The notes beneath the pieces were generated by a model that saw only the letters and a list, made by a program, of their open reading frames with translations, ran no database searches and was not told the DNA's origin. From NCBI RefSeq assembly GCF_021130785.1, contig NW_025776817.1, forward strand, positions 175,121-239,120: 64,000 bases of DNA. Direction: 5' to 3'. A program made the position numbers and the translations under genes. The stretch comes from Homalodisca vitripennis. Lineage: Eukaryota; Arthropoda; Insecta; Hemiptera; Cicadellidae. Shown here piece by piece: positions 11,629 to 21,240 of this stretch (position 1 is its first letter; every line of letters begins with the position of its first letter).

Positions 11629-12460
11629 AAAATGGCCAAAAAAATATTGTGCCAGACTACGTCCTGGACTTGGTCAAGACACAATATTCTGAACTAATTG
11701 TCAGATTGTAAGGCCTAAATGAGTTCAACAAAAAGACCGTGTTCCATTGAAGTTAACTAATCAAGTTCCAATCAAGTAAACTAATAGAAGTACTCAATCA
11801 AAAGCTAGTTAACTTTATAGCTGCAGGGCTGTGTAGTAATAATTAATCTATACAGACCCTTAGTGCATGCTCATCTCTGACTGGGTCTCTCTGAGAACTT
11901 TTATGATCAGGGTCAGAGTGAAAGTAAAAAATAGGTATACTAGTGTATTTTACAAAGAAAAGTTTACTGGTTTCAAGTTTCATAGGTCAACCTTCATAAC
12001 AAATATATAAACTCGAACGTTTTATAATACTACGCTGAAAATGGTTAATATTGTCTTTCCATATCGTTAGCGGACTGTGATAGCACTATGATTTACGTGT
12101 CTGAAGGCTGGATTTAAGTGTTTTTAATTAAACAAATATGTATCTTTGATAACAATTTCGCTTGATATTTTTTTATATTTTTATAGCTCATTTTATTCTT
12201 GCAGATTTTTACGTATCAGAGCTAATTTTAGCTGACAATCAATTACAATTTTAAGTTAAAAATGTTATCAATTTTCACGAAACTCAAGGCTGTTTGTAAT
12301 ATTTGTAAACGCTTGGCCCTCTTACTAAAAGAGAAATACAAAGAAATCTTATGATGGTGTTTCTAAAATTATAAAGAACGGCACTTGCGTGGGAATAGAT
12401 ATGGACAATTATATTAAAATCATCCGTTGATAGGTTTCCAACAGAAATACATATCTAAAT
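11629..12460. other. No gene seen
   Basis: AT-rich sequence without ORFs, recognisable repeats or RNA genes, apart from the possible TIR-like block near 11653 noted at 9223-9617. Confidence 0.4.
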
Positions 12461-12730
12461 TCACTTATATCCATGGAAACAAGGAAATAAAGATTCAGGG
12501 TTTACTTTTTCGGTTTTTGTTAAAAATTATATATTTAAGTCATTCTAATAACAGCACCTCGGAGAACCACCGAACAAGGAACACGATGTGAGGCTTAGAG
12601 AGAGGACCAGGACCAAGACCTAAAGTGAGGTATTTTTATTATTTATTGATCATAGTTTCTGCTCTCACTATCTCTTGGCATGCAAAGTACGTAGTTTCTA
12701 TCCTAATTTTATCGATAAAATTATTTACAG
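12460..12730 (+). repeat. Family B fragment
   Basis: Carries the B landmarks TCCATGGAAACAAGG (near 12470), ACACGATGTGAGGC, AGGACCAGGACCAAGACC and a 'CTATCTC...TATCCTAATTTT' segment, in the same order as at 27880-28170 and 62440-62710. Short and diverged. Confidence 0.6.
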
Positions 12731-13007
12731 CCTAAATTACTATAACAGTATATACGTAAATTATTAGAAACTAGCGACGCGCCCGCTACTTAGTTAGCGT
12801 CTTTTATGATTCTTACGATTTTATTTTGTTTACAACTTTTTATAAGTATGTGAGCATGTAGTGTATGAGTAGTAAAAGCATGGAGCGCTGTAAACTATGA
12901 CGGAAGATAAACATAACAAAACAAGAAAATTTTATGTTTTTTTATTCATCAAACCTATTCTGTATAGTTACTGATATCGCTAAAAGTATACGATGATATT
13001 ATAAATA
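12731..13007. other. No gene seen
   Basis: AT-rich spacer between a family B fragment and the Helitron end. No ORF or repeat was recognised. Confidence 0.4.
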
Positions 13008-13285
13008 GCGGTCGCCCGCAGCTCCGCCCGCGTGGATGTCGGTTACAGCTGCAATAAGCCTACCCAGGAAATATACGGTCAGCAAAATGATTCCCAGGAC
13101 AATTCACAGACACCGACACTAACATCGACAACGCAGATATTATCCGCAGCCTGCACAAATTGCCTTTCTGTGGATGTTAAAGTTGTTAATGATGAAAATG
13201 TGTAAATGTAATTAATACTAAGTTTATACTTCTTGCGGTAGTCCCGGAGTGCAACTCGTTGTTTTAGGATAGATAACTAAAGCGA
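13008..13285 (-). repeat. Helitron 3' terminal region (decayed)
   Basis: On the minus strand this lies directly downstream of the helicase stop codon. It ends in a GC-rich block, GCGGGCGGAGCTGCGGGCG, followed by ACCGCTAT and AT-rich flank. The block aligns with the GCGTGCGAAGCCGCGGGCAACAGCTAG-type ends of the small elements at 38946-40598. The terminal CTAG seen there reads CTAT here. Helitrons normally end in CTRR, so the last base has probably mutated or the end is slightly elsewhere. Confidence 0.6.
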
Positions 13286-13775
13286 TTAATGTAGAGCTTC
13301 TCTATAAACAACATTTGACGTTACATTATTCTCAGGTAAAAAAATATACTGATGGTTGGGAGCCCCGACCTGTGATAGGGCAACGTAAAGTTGCCCATGC
13401 GTAAAACATTCTTTTCGTAAATCAATTCCAACTAATTTGAATGTTTAGCCCTTGGATTTGTTTATCGTTGGTGCGAAAGAAATTTTTACTGAAAATTGGA
13501 GTCTTTTGAAGGGTATAGGGATCAAATCAGTAGGGATCATGGGTATTCTTGGTATATGAGCTAATTCACCAGCTGCAGGGCCGGTGATATTCTTCGCTAC
13601 TATTCAATCATCTTTTAGCTCCTTATAACAAGTCTCGTGCCATTACACAGGTTGGAGGGGGCTTAAATTTCTGAGAAGCATTATCGGCGTGCCAACTTTT
13701 AACGACAGTTCATGAGGTGGTAGCCCAGCGGGGTTCAGAGAATTCCAAAATTTTCTGGGGTTAGTGCACTGCGTC
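13286..13775 (-). pseudogene. Helitron Rep/helicase, C-terminal helicase remnant
   Basis: Reading the minus strand from about 13775 to the TAA at 13288-13286 gives, in order, [100 protein letters not shown] and VVYREALH. These are the last helicase motifs of Helitron proteins (PIF1-like superfamily 1B helicase fused to a Rep nuclease). The key glutamine codon in the NKSxGQT motif is a stop (TAA), another stop falls after KELKDD, and at least two 1-bp frameshifts lie between MLLRNL and KELKDD. The Rep domain and N-terminal helicase are absent, so only about 160 codons survive. Family assignment is very secure. Confidence 0.9.
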
Positions 13776-14089
13776 CACTTTGCAGCGGGCCGTGCAGCAG
13801 AAATCGTAATATTTTAATTTCGCCATAACTTCAAAACCAAACGTCCAATTTTAATCATTCTAAGACCAAATATTATCTACATAAACTATACTTAGTGATG
13901 AAATAATTCATTTTGCTAAGTATTTATAGTATGAATAAAATAAACGCGTTTAACTTTAGTAAAAAAAACTTCAAAGATTTTTAAACAAATAAATGGCTTA
14001 TACCATAACTTAAGACAGAAAAAATATTTGAAGCATATTTTAAACACATGTTTGCCTGTATGGATAGGCAATGCCATAACAAGAAAAAT

Positions 14090-14690
14090 CGGTTCAATAT
14101 CCCTACTAGTGTTGACGTGAAGAAGAATGTTGCTAAGAGAAGATTTAGGTAAACACGTTAAACGTAAGTATAAAAAAGTTTTAATATCGATGGAAACATC
14201 AAGGGACAGGTGACTTATTGACACGTTTTTATACCATTCAATATCTTGTTGTTCACAATAATTCAATACACAGCACGTAAGTGAAACAGCTAGAATAAGA
14301 TGCGATGGCCAGGACCAGGATCAGGCCTTACATAGATGAGTTACTTTATAATTTATAATTCTAAGTTGTTCTTCATACTATCTCTCGTTACAAAAAGTAG
14401 TTTACATCTCAGTTATAGCTAGTATAAATTACAGCAAAAAAATGGGAACAGTCCATCTGTAATGGTAGTGGAGTAAATTTTATTTCAATAATTTTATGTA
14501 TGTTTTAATTTCGTGGTTGTCTCTTTTCGTAAAGATTATTTAAACCATGAAATTTGTTGTAACCTTTTTGTAAATATAGGAATAGTTTATGTGTTGGGCT
14601 CATTTTTAATTCTGTCTGTACCAAAAGTGTACAGAAAGAATCGAATCAGAATTTAGCAAGTCCCATTCACAAATATCTTGCATCTAGTCA
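14090..14690 (+). repeat. Family B, copy B5, left part (interrupted by the LINE)
   Basis: B landmarks are present in order: CCCTACTAGTGTTG near 14101, a GATGGAAACATCAAGG block near 14192, AGGACCAGGATCAGG near 14310, AGATGAGTTACTTTATA near 14333 and AGTGTACAGAAAGAATCGA near 14626. The repeat appears to continue at 17430-17720 on the other side of the LINE. Confidence 0.7.
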
Positions 14691-14701
14691 AGTCAAGTCA
14701 A

Positions 14702-15021
14702 GTCGCTGTAAATGTGTGGGGGTGGATCCCCTACATCTTTCAAGGCCTCTGCCGGTTAGGCTTTTGCCTTGTGTCTCGAGGGTCAAAGCCCTAGTAGCTT
14801 TCGCTACCTGTCAGTGGGGTGAAGTGTCTTGGTGCAGTCGAAGTTGCATATGAAGTCAAGTAAAGTCGCTGTGACTGGGGGGGGGTGGATCCCCCACATC
14901 TTTCAAGGCCTCTGCCGGTTAGGCTTTTGCCTTGTGTCTCGAGGGTCATAGCCCTAGTAGCTTTCGCTACCTGTCAGTGGGGTGAAGTGTCGTGGTGCAG
15001 TCGAAGTTGTAGTCGATGTCA
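14702..15021 (-). repeat. Tandem duplication of the LINE 3' UTR (two 163-bp units)
   Basis: GTCGCTGT occurs at 14702 and again at 14865, and the following sequence (GGTGGATCCCC, CATCTTTCAAGGCCTCTG, TTTGCCTTGTGTCTCGAGG, TAGCTTTCGCTACCTG) is repeated nearly identically in both units. Tandem 3' UTR units are known in some non-LTR elements, where they may help the reverse transcriptase recognise its RNA. The segment TAGCTTTCGCTA is a small hairpin. Confidence 0.9.
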
Positions 15022-16875
15022 TCAGTCATCCATAGGAAGACGCAGTTGGGGGACCTCCTGGGCGCGAAGCTCACGGATGTGATCCCACGGTGAGGACTCT
15101 GCAGCTTCCTCAAGGCTCGATGTCAGGCCTTCTACGAAGCTCCTGATGGTAGGGACGTTGGAAGAAGCCCTGACTACGGTGTTCCTTACGAACCAGGGCG
15201 ACCCAGTGGCCCGCCGGAGACACACGCTCTGGACAGCGAGCAACTGCCTCCTTGCGGTCTTGCAGGTGAGGTGGTACCATGCTGGGGCCGCATATGTGAG
15301 CACTGGTCGTATCAGAGCCGTGTAGAGCAGGACCTTCGTCCTGGTCGCTAACTTCGTGGAGTTGAGCAGGGGGCCGATGCTGCCGAAGCCCTTCCTCGCT
15401 TGGCCACAGATCCTCTTGACGTGGGGTGTGAAGGTCAGCTTGGAGTCCAGGAGTACCCCCAGGTACTTGACTGAAGTCTTCCACGGTATGTCGTCGCCGT
15501 TGAGTGACAGGTGACGGCCGTCCGCTTGTCTCCTTGTCCTCGTGAAGTTTATGGATTCACATTTGTCACCGTTGACCTTGATCCTCCACTTGGTCAACCA
15601 GGGCTCCAGTAGGTGCAGCTGCCGCTGGATGTAGAACCCAGCCATCCTCAGGTTGGCAGAAGTGGCCGTGAGAAGCGCCTCGTCCGCGTACAGGGAGAGC
15701 TGCACTCTCGGAGCGACCGGAAAGTCGTTTGTGTACCACAGGTACAGGATCGGGCCGAGGACTGATCCCTGTGGCATACCAGATGTTACTGGGCGGGTCG
15801 TGGAGGTGGATCGGGCAACGCTGACGGAGAAGGTCCGGAGGTGGAGATAGCTGCGGAGCAGCCGGAAAATCCTGCCAGGCAACGGAGACGATGACAGCTT
15901 GAAGAGCAGTCCCTCGTGCCACACCTTGTCGAGGGCTTTGCTCACGTCTATCAGGACCGAAGTGGAGTGTTGCTTCCTTCCTACAGCTCCGGTGATGTTG
16001 TTCAGGACTCTGCGAAGCTGAAGGGTGGTGGAGTGGCCAGTGCGGAAGCCGAATTGTTCTGTCCTGATAGACGTGAAGAACTCCTCAGGGAATCTCGCCA
16101 AGACGATCTTCTCCAGAATCTTGGAGAGCACAGGCAAGAGGGAGATTGGCCTGTGGTTCTCCGGTAAGAGAGGGTCCTTGCCGGGCTTGGGTATCATGAT
16201 CACCTTGGCATCCTTCCAGGTGGTCGGGAAGTGAGCCAGGCGTAGGCATGAGTTGAACATGCAGGTGATCGTGACGATCACCCAAGCCAGCAGGTTCTTC
16301 AATGCTGGAGTTCCTAAGGAGTCCGGGCCAGGGGCCTTCTTCGGGCGAAGGCGGCGAATGTGGTCTTGCACTTCAAGTGTAGTCACAGTGGGCAGTAAGT
16401 CGTCTTCGTCAGTTTGGTATTCCTCCAGGAAGTTTTCAATCATTTCGCACGTGTCCTCGTCGTAGAAATCCGCGTGTGGAGAGAATTGGCCTTCCATGGT
16501 GTCGGCGAAGGCCTCTGCTCGATCTTCAGGGGAGTAGACAATACCACGCTGTCCATGAAGTGGTCGGTTGGTCTTCTTCTCCCCTCCAAGTGCCCGGGAG
16601 ATTTTCCAGATGCCCCCGACACCACCGTCAGCTTGATGTTCCACAAAGTCATCCCACGCAGCCGCTCTGTGTTCAGCCAGGAGACGAGAGCACTTCCTGG
16701 CCTGGCGGTTGAAGGTCTGCTTGGCGTGGGGACATCGGGACTGCTGGTACTCCCTTCGCAGTCTGCGACGAAGGCGAATCTCCCATCTCAACTCCTCGGG
16801 TAGAGGTGGAGTGATATCAGTCCGGGAGAGAGGAGATGACGAGGCCGTCATAGCTTCTTGGAGGATGGAAGTCAA
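15022..16875 (-). CDS. LINE ORF2, linker and reverse transcriptase (617 codons open)
   Basis: This encodes the reverse transcriptase of a jockey-clade element, which would make cDNA from element RNA at nicked chromosomal target sites. Motifs: an arginine-rich linker (residues 30-75); KKAPGPDSL (179-187); ENHRPISLLPVLSKILEK (239-256); FGFRTGHSTT (275-284); VLIDVSKALDKVWHEGLL (307-324) with the first catalytic D310; SGMPQGSVLGP (365-375); the active-site box YADE at 396-399; then YLGVLLDSKL (471-480) and the thumb. The canonical box is YADD. Here the third catalytic residue is E399 (codon GAG, 15679-15681), probably inactivating. The frame opens with TTG rather than ATG because it is the continuation of the endonuclease ORF, shifted by an internal deletion at about 16872. 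Not a true start. No other interruption in 617 codons implies a fairly recent insertion. Confidence 0.9.
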   Translation of the reverse strand: MTSILQEAMTASSSPLSRTDITPPLPEELRWEIRLRRRLRREYQQSRCPHAKQTFNRQARKCSRLLAEHRAAAWDDFVEHQADGGVGGIWKISRALGGEKKTNRPLHGQRGIVYSPEDRAEAFADTMEGQFSPHADFYDEDTCEMIENFLEEYQTDEDDLLPTVTTLEVQDHIRRLRPKKAPGPDSLGTPALKNLLAWVIVTITCMFNSCLRLAHFPTTWKDAKVIMIPKPGKDPLLPENHRPISLLPVLSKILEKIVLARFPEEFFTSIRTEQFGFRTGHSTTLQLRRVLNNITGAVGRKQHSTSVLIDVSKALDKVWHEGLLFKLSSSPLPGRIFRLLRSYLHLRTFSVSVARSTSTTRPVTSGMPQGSVLGPILYLWYTNDFPVAPRVQLSLYADEALLTATSANLRMAGFYIQRQLHLLEPWLTKWRIKVNGDKCESINFTRTRRQADGRHLSLNGDDIPWKTSVKYLGVLLDSKLTFTPHVKRICGQARKGFGSIGPLLNSTKLATRTKVLLYTALIRPVLTYAAPAWYHLTCKTARRQLLAVQSVCLRRATGSPWFVRNTVVRASSNVPTIRSFVEGLTSSLEEAAESSPWDHIRELRAQEVPQLRLPMDD

Positions 16876-17429
16876 GTCGTGTGCCGTCCATTGTGATTGT
16901 AGTGCGTGGGCTCCTCAGGTGTCAGTAGTTGGATGTGGAGTCGGTTATCCAGGAGACGGTGGAGACTTCTGCCGTTGGAGTTGGTGTTCCGGCATCCCCA
17001 GTCCAGATGCTTTGCATTGAGGTCCCCAGCAACAAGTGCAGGGGAACCAGGACGCAGCAGGGCATCAAGGCAGCGAGTTTGCAGCGTGTTTCTAGGTGGA
17101 TTGTAGACGGAGGCAATCTCCAGTTCGGCTCCGCTGTAGTGGATGGCAATCCGGGTGATCTCAGCTCCTGGGGCAGGGACTTCTGCCAGGAGACGAAGGG
17201 TCACTCGCCGATGCACCATGATCGCCGAGCCTCCGCCGGGTCGGTTGTTCTGCAGCTGCATATCGGTGCGGTATATCTGGTAATTGGGGATATTGAAGCG
17301 ATCTGTCGCCCTGAAGTGAGTCTCCTGTAGAAGAGCGACGTCCACATCCATTTCAGTTAGTAGCTGACCGAGTTCCAGCCGCTTGTTTGCCAGCCCGTCG
17401 GCGTTCCAGCTGACAACTCTCAGTTGCAT
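16872..17429 (-). CDS. LINE ORF2, apurinic-like endonuclease domain, 3'-shortened
   Basis: The 185-codon frame starts at ATG 17429 with MQLRVVSWNADGL, the classical start of the APE-type endonuclease (N9). It shows LLQETHF (E36), GGGSAIMVHRR (65-75), YNPPRN (109-114), GDLNAKHLDWGC (135-146) and THYNHNGRHTT (175-185), then stops. Complete domains in this clade continue for 40-60 residues to an SDH motif. That segment is absent here but survives in the second LINE copy (about 51910-52165), so roughly 255 bp have been deleted and the frame shifted into the RT frame. Without the SDH motif the nuclease should be dead. It would have nicked the target DNA. Confidence 0.88.
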   Translation of the reverse strand: MQLRVVSWNADGLANKRLELGQLLTEMDVDVALLQETHFRATDRFNIPNYQIYRTDMQLQNNRPGGGSAIMVHRRVTLRLLAEVPAPGAEITRIAIHYSGAELEIASVYNPPRNTLQTRCLDALLRPGSPALVAGDLNAKHLDWGCRNTNSNGRSLHRLLDNRLHIQLLTPEEPTHYNHNGRHTT

Positions 17430-17432
17430 CTA

Positions 17433-17720
17433 ACATGTATTTGCTCATACATACGCTAAATATTTTAAAATATGTTAGGAGAAATATTTTCCAAAATGAT
17501 ATATATTTTTGACATTTTCTGGCAATTTTCTCTTGGATAAATATAGGCCTTGAGTTGAAAATAGTTTATGCTAGGTGATTGTGAATAAAACTACAAGCTA
17601 TATATTGTTTAATTATTAGATTTAATAATTAATTTAAACTGAGTTACTATTTTTGAGAGAAATATGGCCTATAATGTTCGAGTGATTCACATAGTTAATA
17701 AATTTAACACCAGATGTCTC
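17433..17720 (+). repeat. Family B, copy B5, right part
   Basis: TTGAGAGAAATATGGCCTAT near 17653 and the following bases match the B sequence TTGAGGAGAAATATGGTCTAT near 35101. With 14090-14690 this supports the LINE having inserted into a pre-existing B copy. The first 200 bp are too diverged to align with confidence. Confidence 0.5.
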
Positions 17721-18240
17721 TCTCACACTAAAAGAAATAAGAAGCAGCCAATATTAAAGTTAAAAAGTAATATGAATGCCTTCAATGTCACTTTCTAAAT
17801 TATACTTTCACTGTAAATAATAATAACAAAATTTCTGTTTAATTACAAACTAGAATGAGTCATTGTGGTGGAAAATTCCTCAGCTGAAAATCAGAGAGTA
17901 CTCTGCAAAAATAAACCATTACCTGATTTATTTTAGTAAGTATTTTTGTTGACAATATGAGTTAAAAACAGAGGTAATAAATCTTAGAAGTTGCAAGAGA
18001 ATTTACTTCTTTATTGGCTTATTAGGTACTCTAATTCAGCAATAATTAACGTGATTAGTTTTTAAGCCAATATTTATTTGTATGATTACGTGAATTAAAA
18101 AACTTGTAAAGGTGACGAGTAAAGGTGTTGTAAAGATTTAAAAAACTAAAATTTTTATATTTTATTGCAAATTAAAGGTTATAAACGGTTTCTTTACAAT
18201 TATTCTTTTATTTCGGGTATATGCACAATTTTTTGTTCTC
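17721..18240. other. No gene seen
   Basis: AT-rich sequence with no ORF of note. The last 130 bp resemble the flank of family A copy 1. Confidence 0.4.
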
Positions 18241-18673
18241 TTAGGAAAAGAATCTAATATATTAAACTAAGTCCTATAACAACCTTCGCGCTGCTTCAGA
18301 AGTGACAGGACATTCAGGATGGTTAAGTTTAGAAGGTAGGGGTCGCTTACAATCGAGATCTTTGTGGAAGAGTTAGGGCACTAATCTCAAAGTCATGTCC
18401 CCGGGAAGAAGGGAAGGCCAGCTCTGGACCAGCCTCTCCAGCCAAAGCAGGCATGGTGTGGAACACCCTTGTTGAGGCTAGCAAGAACATCGTATACTTT
18501 TAAAACGAACCACACCATCTCCACCAGTTATCTCCTGTAGTAGACTGGACCTATTGAATTACCCTTGCATCCCAGAATCTTGATATTTGCCGTTAGTGAT
18601 ATACCGCTACTGGACATCCACATGATTACCCAGATTTAAGTGACACATCGGTTTTTGTTGTGCCCAGTGGTAA
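18241..18673 (+). repeat. Dispersed repeat family A, copy 2
   Basis: Collinear with 1541-1972. Landmarks are TTAGGAAAAGAATC at the left, ATCGAGATCTTTG, GGCCAGCTCTGGACC, CTGGACATCCACATG and GTGACACATCGGTTTTTG near the right end. Non-coding. The two copies are diverged, so the family is not young. Confidence 0.75.
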
Positions 18674-20895
18674 AATGCATGTGTTACTTGGGCAACCTTA
18701 TAAATTTCCAGGAGCGGAACATCAATATCCGGAAATGTCGAAATTTATATCTTTATAAAATATACAATATTTAAAATATGAATTACATTGACTATGTATT
18801 TATATGTATTTTGAACATATTTTCCAGGAGCAAAACAAACTGTATTGCTGAGCTGTCTGACAGATAAAAACAACTTCGGTGAGTTTGGGTGTCCTAGAGA
18901 ATGTAAAACCTTAACCTGTCTAGCTTTTATATCAGTTCTCTTCTTCAATTCATAAAATCTTTTAATTTAGTCTTGTTTGTAATTGTGCCCATGACATCAT
19001 GTATTTAATATGTCCGATCTAATTTAATTAGTTATGTAACATTAATTCTTAAATTACACCGTTCAGGGAAAAGGCTGAGTTTAGTTGTATACGTAATTTT
19101 AAATTTTTAACTTTAAAACACTATCTCAAGCTGATGCTGAAGAGTATTAAATTTCCACAACTCAGAATCTGAGACAGTGAACCAATCATGCGACTTGATG
19201 AGTTCTAAACTCCAAATAGAGTTCTAGCTTCTAAACTTATCGTTATTCTCTGCGGTGATGAATAGGATCACATTAGAACCTATTTTTTCATATAACAGCA
19301 TTATTAAGCTTTAACATTTTCAACGGTGCAACATCATGACATTTGATGCCGTAATATAATACAAGTATTCATCTAGATTTTATACTGAAAAAAACTATAA
19401 CTATAACAAATTTAATTTTAACTTTGCTAGTCCCCTGCAGGTTAGTTTTATAAAAATACCTCGTCCTAAAACCTAAGCACTTTTTAGGATTATTTACAGT
19501 AAGTCTACAACTACAATTATGAGATTGGCATTCGAAAACTATATATCCGGTTTATCAATACAGAAATAACTTTGACTGTTCAAAAATACTAACTATACCG
19601 ACTACTATCAGATCAAAGGATTGTTTCAAGTAGTTGTTAAGCTGTTCTTCAATCAGTCGATCTTTCAATCGGCAGACCATCTTGTTATTTATCCAAGTCT
19701 GTTGGGGGTAATGTTAGGAAAATGTTCACTTTTACTAACCGGAAGATCATTACAACAAAACTATATCTTTGAGAATAATGTGGAACAAGAAATTTGGATG
19801 AAAGGCGAGATAGGGGGAATTTTTGACGTGTTGAGCAATTGGAGGTAGAGTATTTGGGTTTTTTTTGTACTGTAATAGTCACACTACTACCTCATGTCTG
19901 TTTATAAGGGTGTGAATTTACATTACATATACCATTATGAGATATAATCTCTCATGCTTAAAATCAGCGTAAACAATGCTGCTGGTGCGAATACATCTTT
20001 TCGAGTCTAAAGTGTAGTTTTGAGGATGAAAAACTCAAACAAGGTAATGTGGGAAAAAATTATTTAATACTTATAACCCTTTTGATGCCTTGCTAGTCGA
20101 CCTCCACCTTGTGAACTGATACAACTCAAATTGACTCTCACCTCCTGAGATTAAATCTAAAAGACTGATTAGCTCACTGTTGGGGAAATTTTACTAAATC
20201 CAACAACCTTCCTTCTCATCAATAAATCTTTATTTATCGTAAACATCCATCAGGTTTTCCAAACGTGACATTACTTGTTTTACCTATATTTTGCTGTTTC
20301 TAGTGTGGGTTTCATTGTCAGGTACAAACATACCACCTTTTTTATAGAATTATTAGTTTAATTTCGTAAATATACAAGTAAATAGTTATTAGGATGTAAA
20401 ATAATTTTAGTTAATCAGTATATTTAAGTAGACTCATATAGTTTATTAAAAGTTTGACCGGTAAGCTAAACAATATACACACATAACAACAAGTATCAAA
20501 AGATTCTATAGATGGTAACGTTATGGGTTTCATAGTAAACAGACAGACGGACTGTCCCCTTGGCGTTAGAAACCAAATCATTATGGTTCTTCCTTAGTGC
20601 CAAGGCAAATCTAGTTACCGAATTTCTATACTCTATGTCCTTCCTATCAAAAGGTAACACACATACGAACAGACAGACAAATAAAGACACGGTTTTACAA
20701 AGGATCTGGCAAGTCCTATTAATGTCTCACTTTCACTTAAATCACCACCATTTAAATTTTAATGTTCACTATCATTTAAATAATGAATATTGATTTGAAT
20801 ATTTTATGAATATAGGCCAAATTTTAGTATTATTACTTAAATGTAAATTATTTGATGATAGGCACATCTAATATGTCATCAGTTCGAATACAATT
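18674..20895. other. No gene seen
   Basis: AT-rich with only short accidental open frames. ACAGACAGACGG-type strings near 20537 and 20669 recall the CTGTCTGTCTGTCCG segment in family B (37459, 56161) in the opposite sense and may be a B-related scrap. Confidence 0.45.
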
Positions 20896-20899
20896 TTGC

Positions 20900-21240
20900 A
20901 AGTCATAAATTTTGTTATCTTAAAACAAAATTTACATACTGCTAGCTCTTTCTGTTTCTACTCTTGTTAGACACAATAGGAAATACTCGGTAAATAATTA
21001 ATACTGCCATTACACTTTGGGTTAGTAATTTTACCAGAGTGCTCATGTGATTTCCACCTATCCCACAAACAATAATGGCATAGTTAATGTGAACAAAGTT
21101 ATTCACGGACCCGCAATACATCATTGGGATCTGCATGAAACAAACCGTGATGTCAGCACTGTTTCCCGAGTTTTGTACCAAATTGTATAAGATTTATAAG
21201 AATTATATTCACCGGCTCTAAACAGAATTTTATTATCAGT
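20900..21240 (+). repeat. Dispersed repeat family D, copy 1
   Basis: The right part (GTTTTGTACCAAATTGTATA through AAGAATTATATTCACCGG) matches 23653-23700. The left part (AAAACAAAATTTACATACTGC, and GGCATAGTTAATGTGAACAAAG near 21076) matches 42735-42910. The 79-codon minus-strand frame within it is not conserved in the other copies. Confidence 0.55.

Larger units (their letters stand above)
14694..17432 (-). mobile_element. Jockey-like non-LTR retrotransposon (LINE), copy 1
   Basis: Minus-strand element with an endonuclease ORF (17429-16872), a reverse transcriptase ORF (16875-15022) and a 3' UTR of two tandem 163-bp units, ending in a short GACTT-repeat tail (AGTCAAGTCAAGTCAAGTC on the plus strand, from 14690). 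There is no ORF1 (gag-like) region upstream of 17429, so the copy is 5'-truncated, which is usual for LINEs. Its GC content is far above the surroundings. It sits inside a family B repeat (B5). A second, more decayed copy is at 50695-52868. Confidence 0.92.

Noticed and set aside
15566..16803. Numerous plus-strand and alternate-frame ORFs of 65-133 codons over the LINE.
   Set aside because: They are shadows of the GC-rich reverse transcriptase frame and contain no independent motifs.
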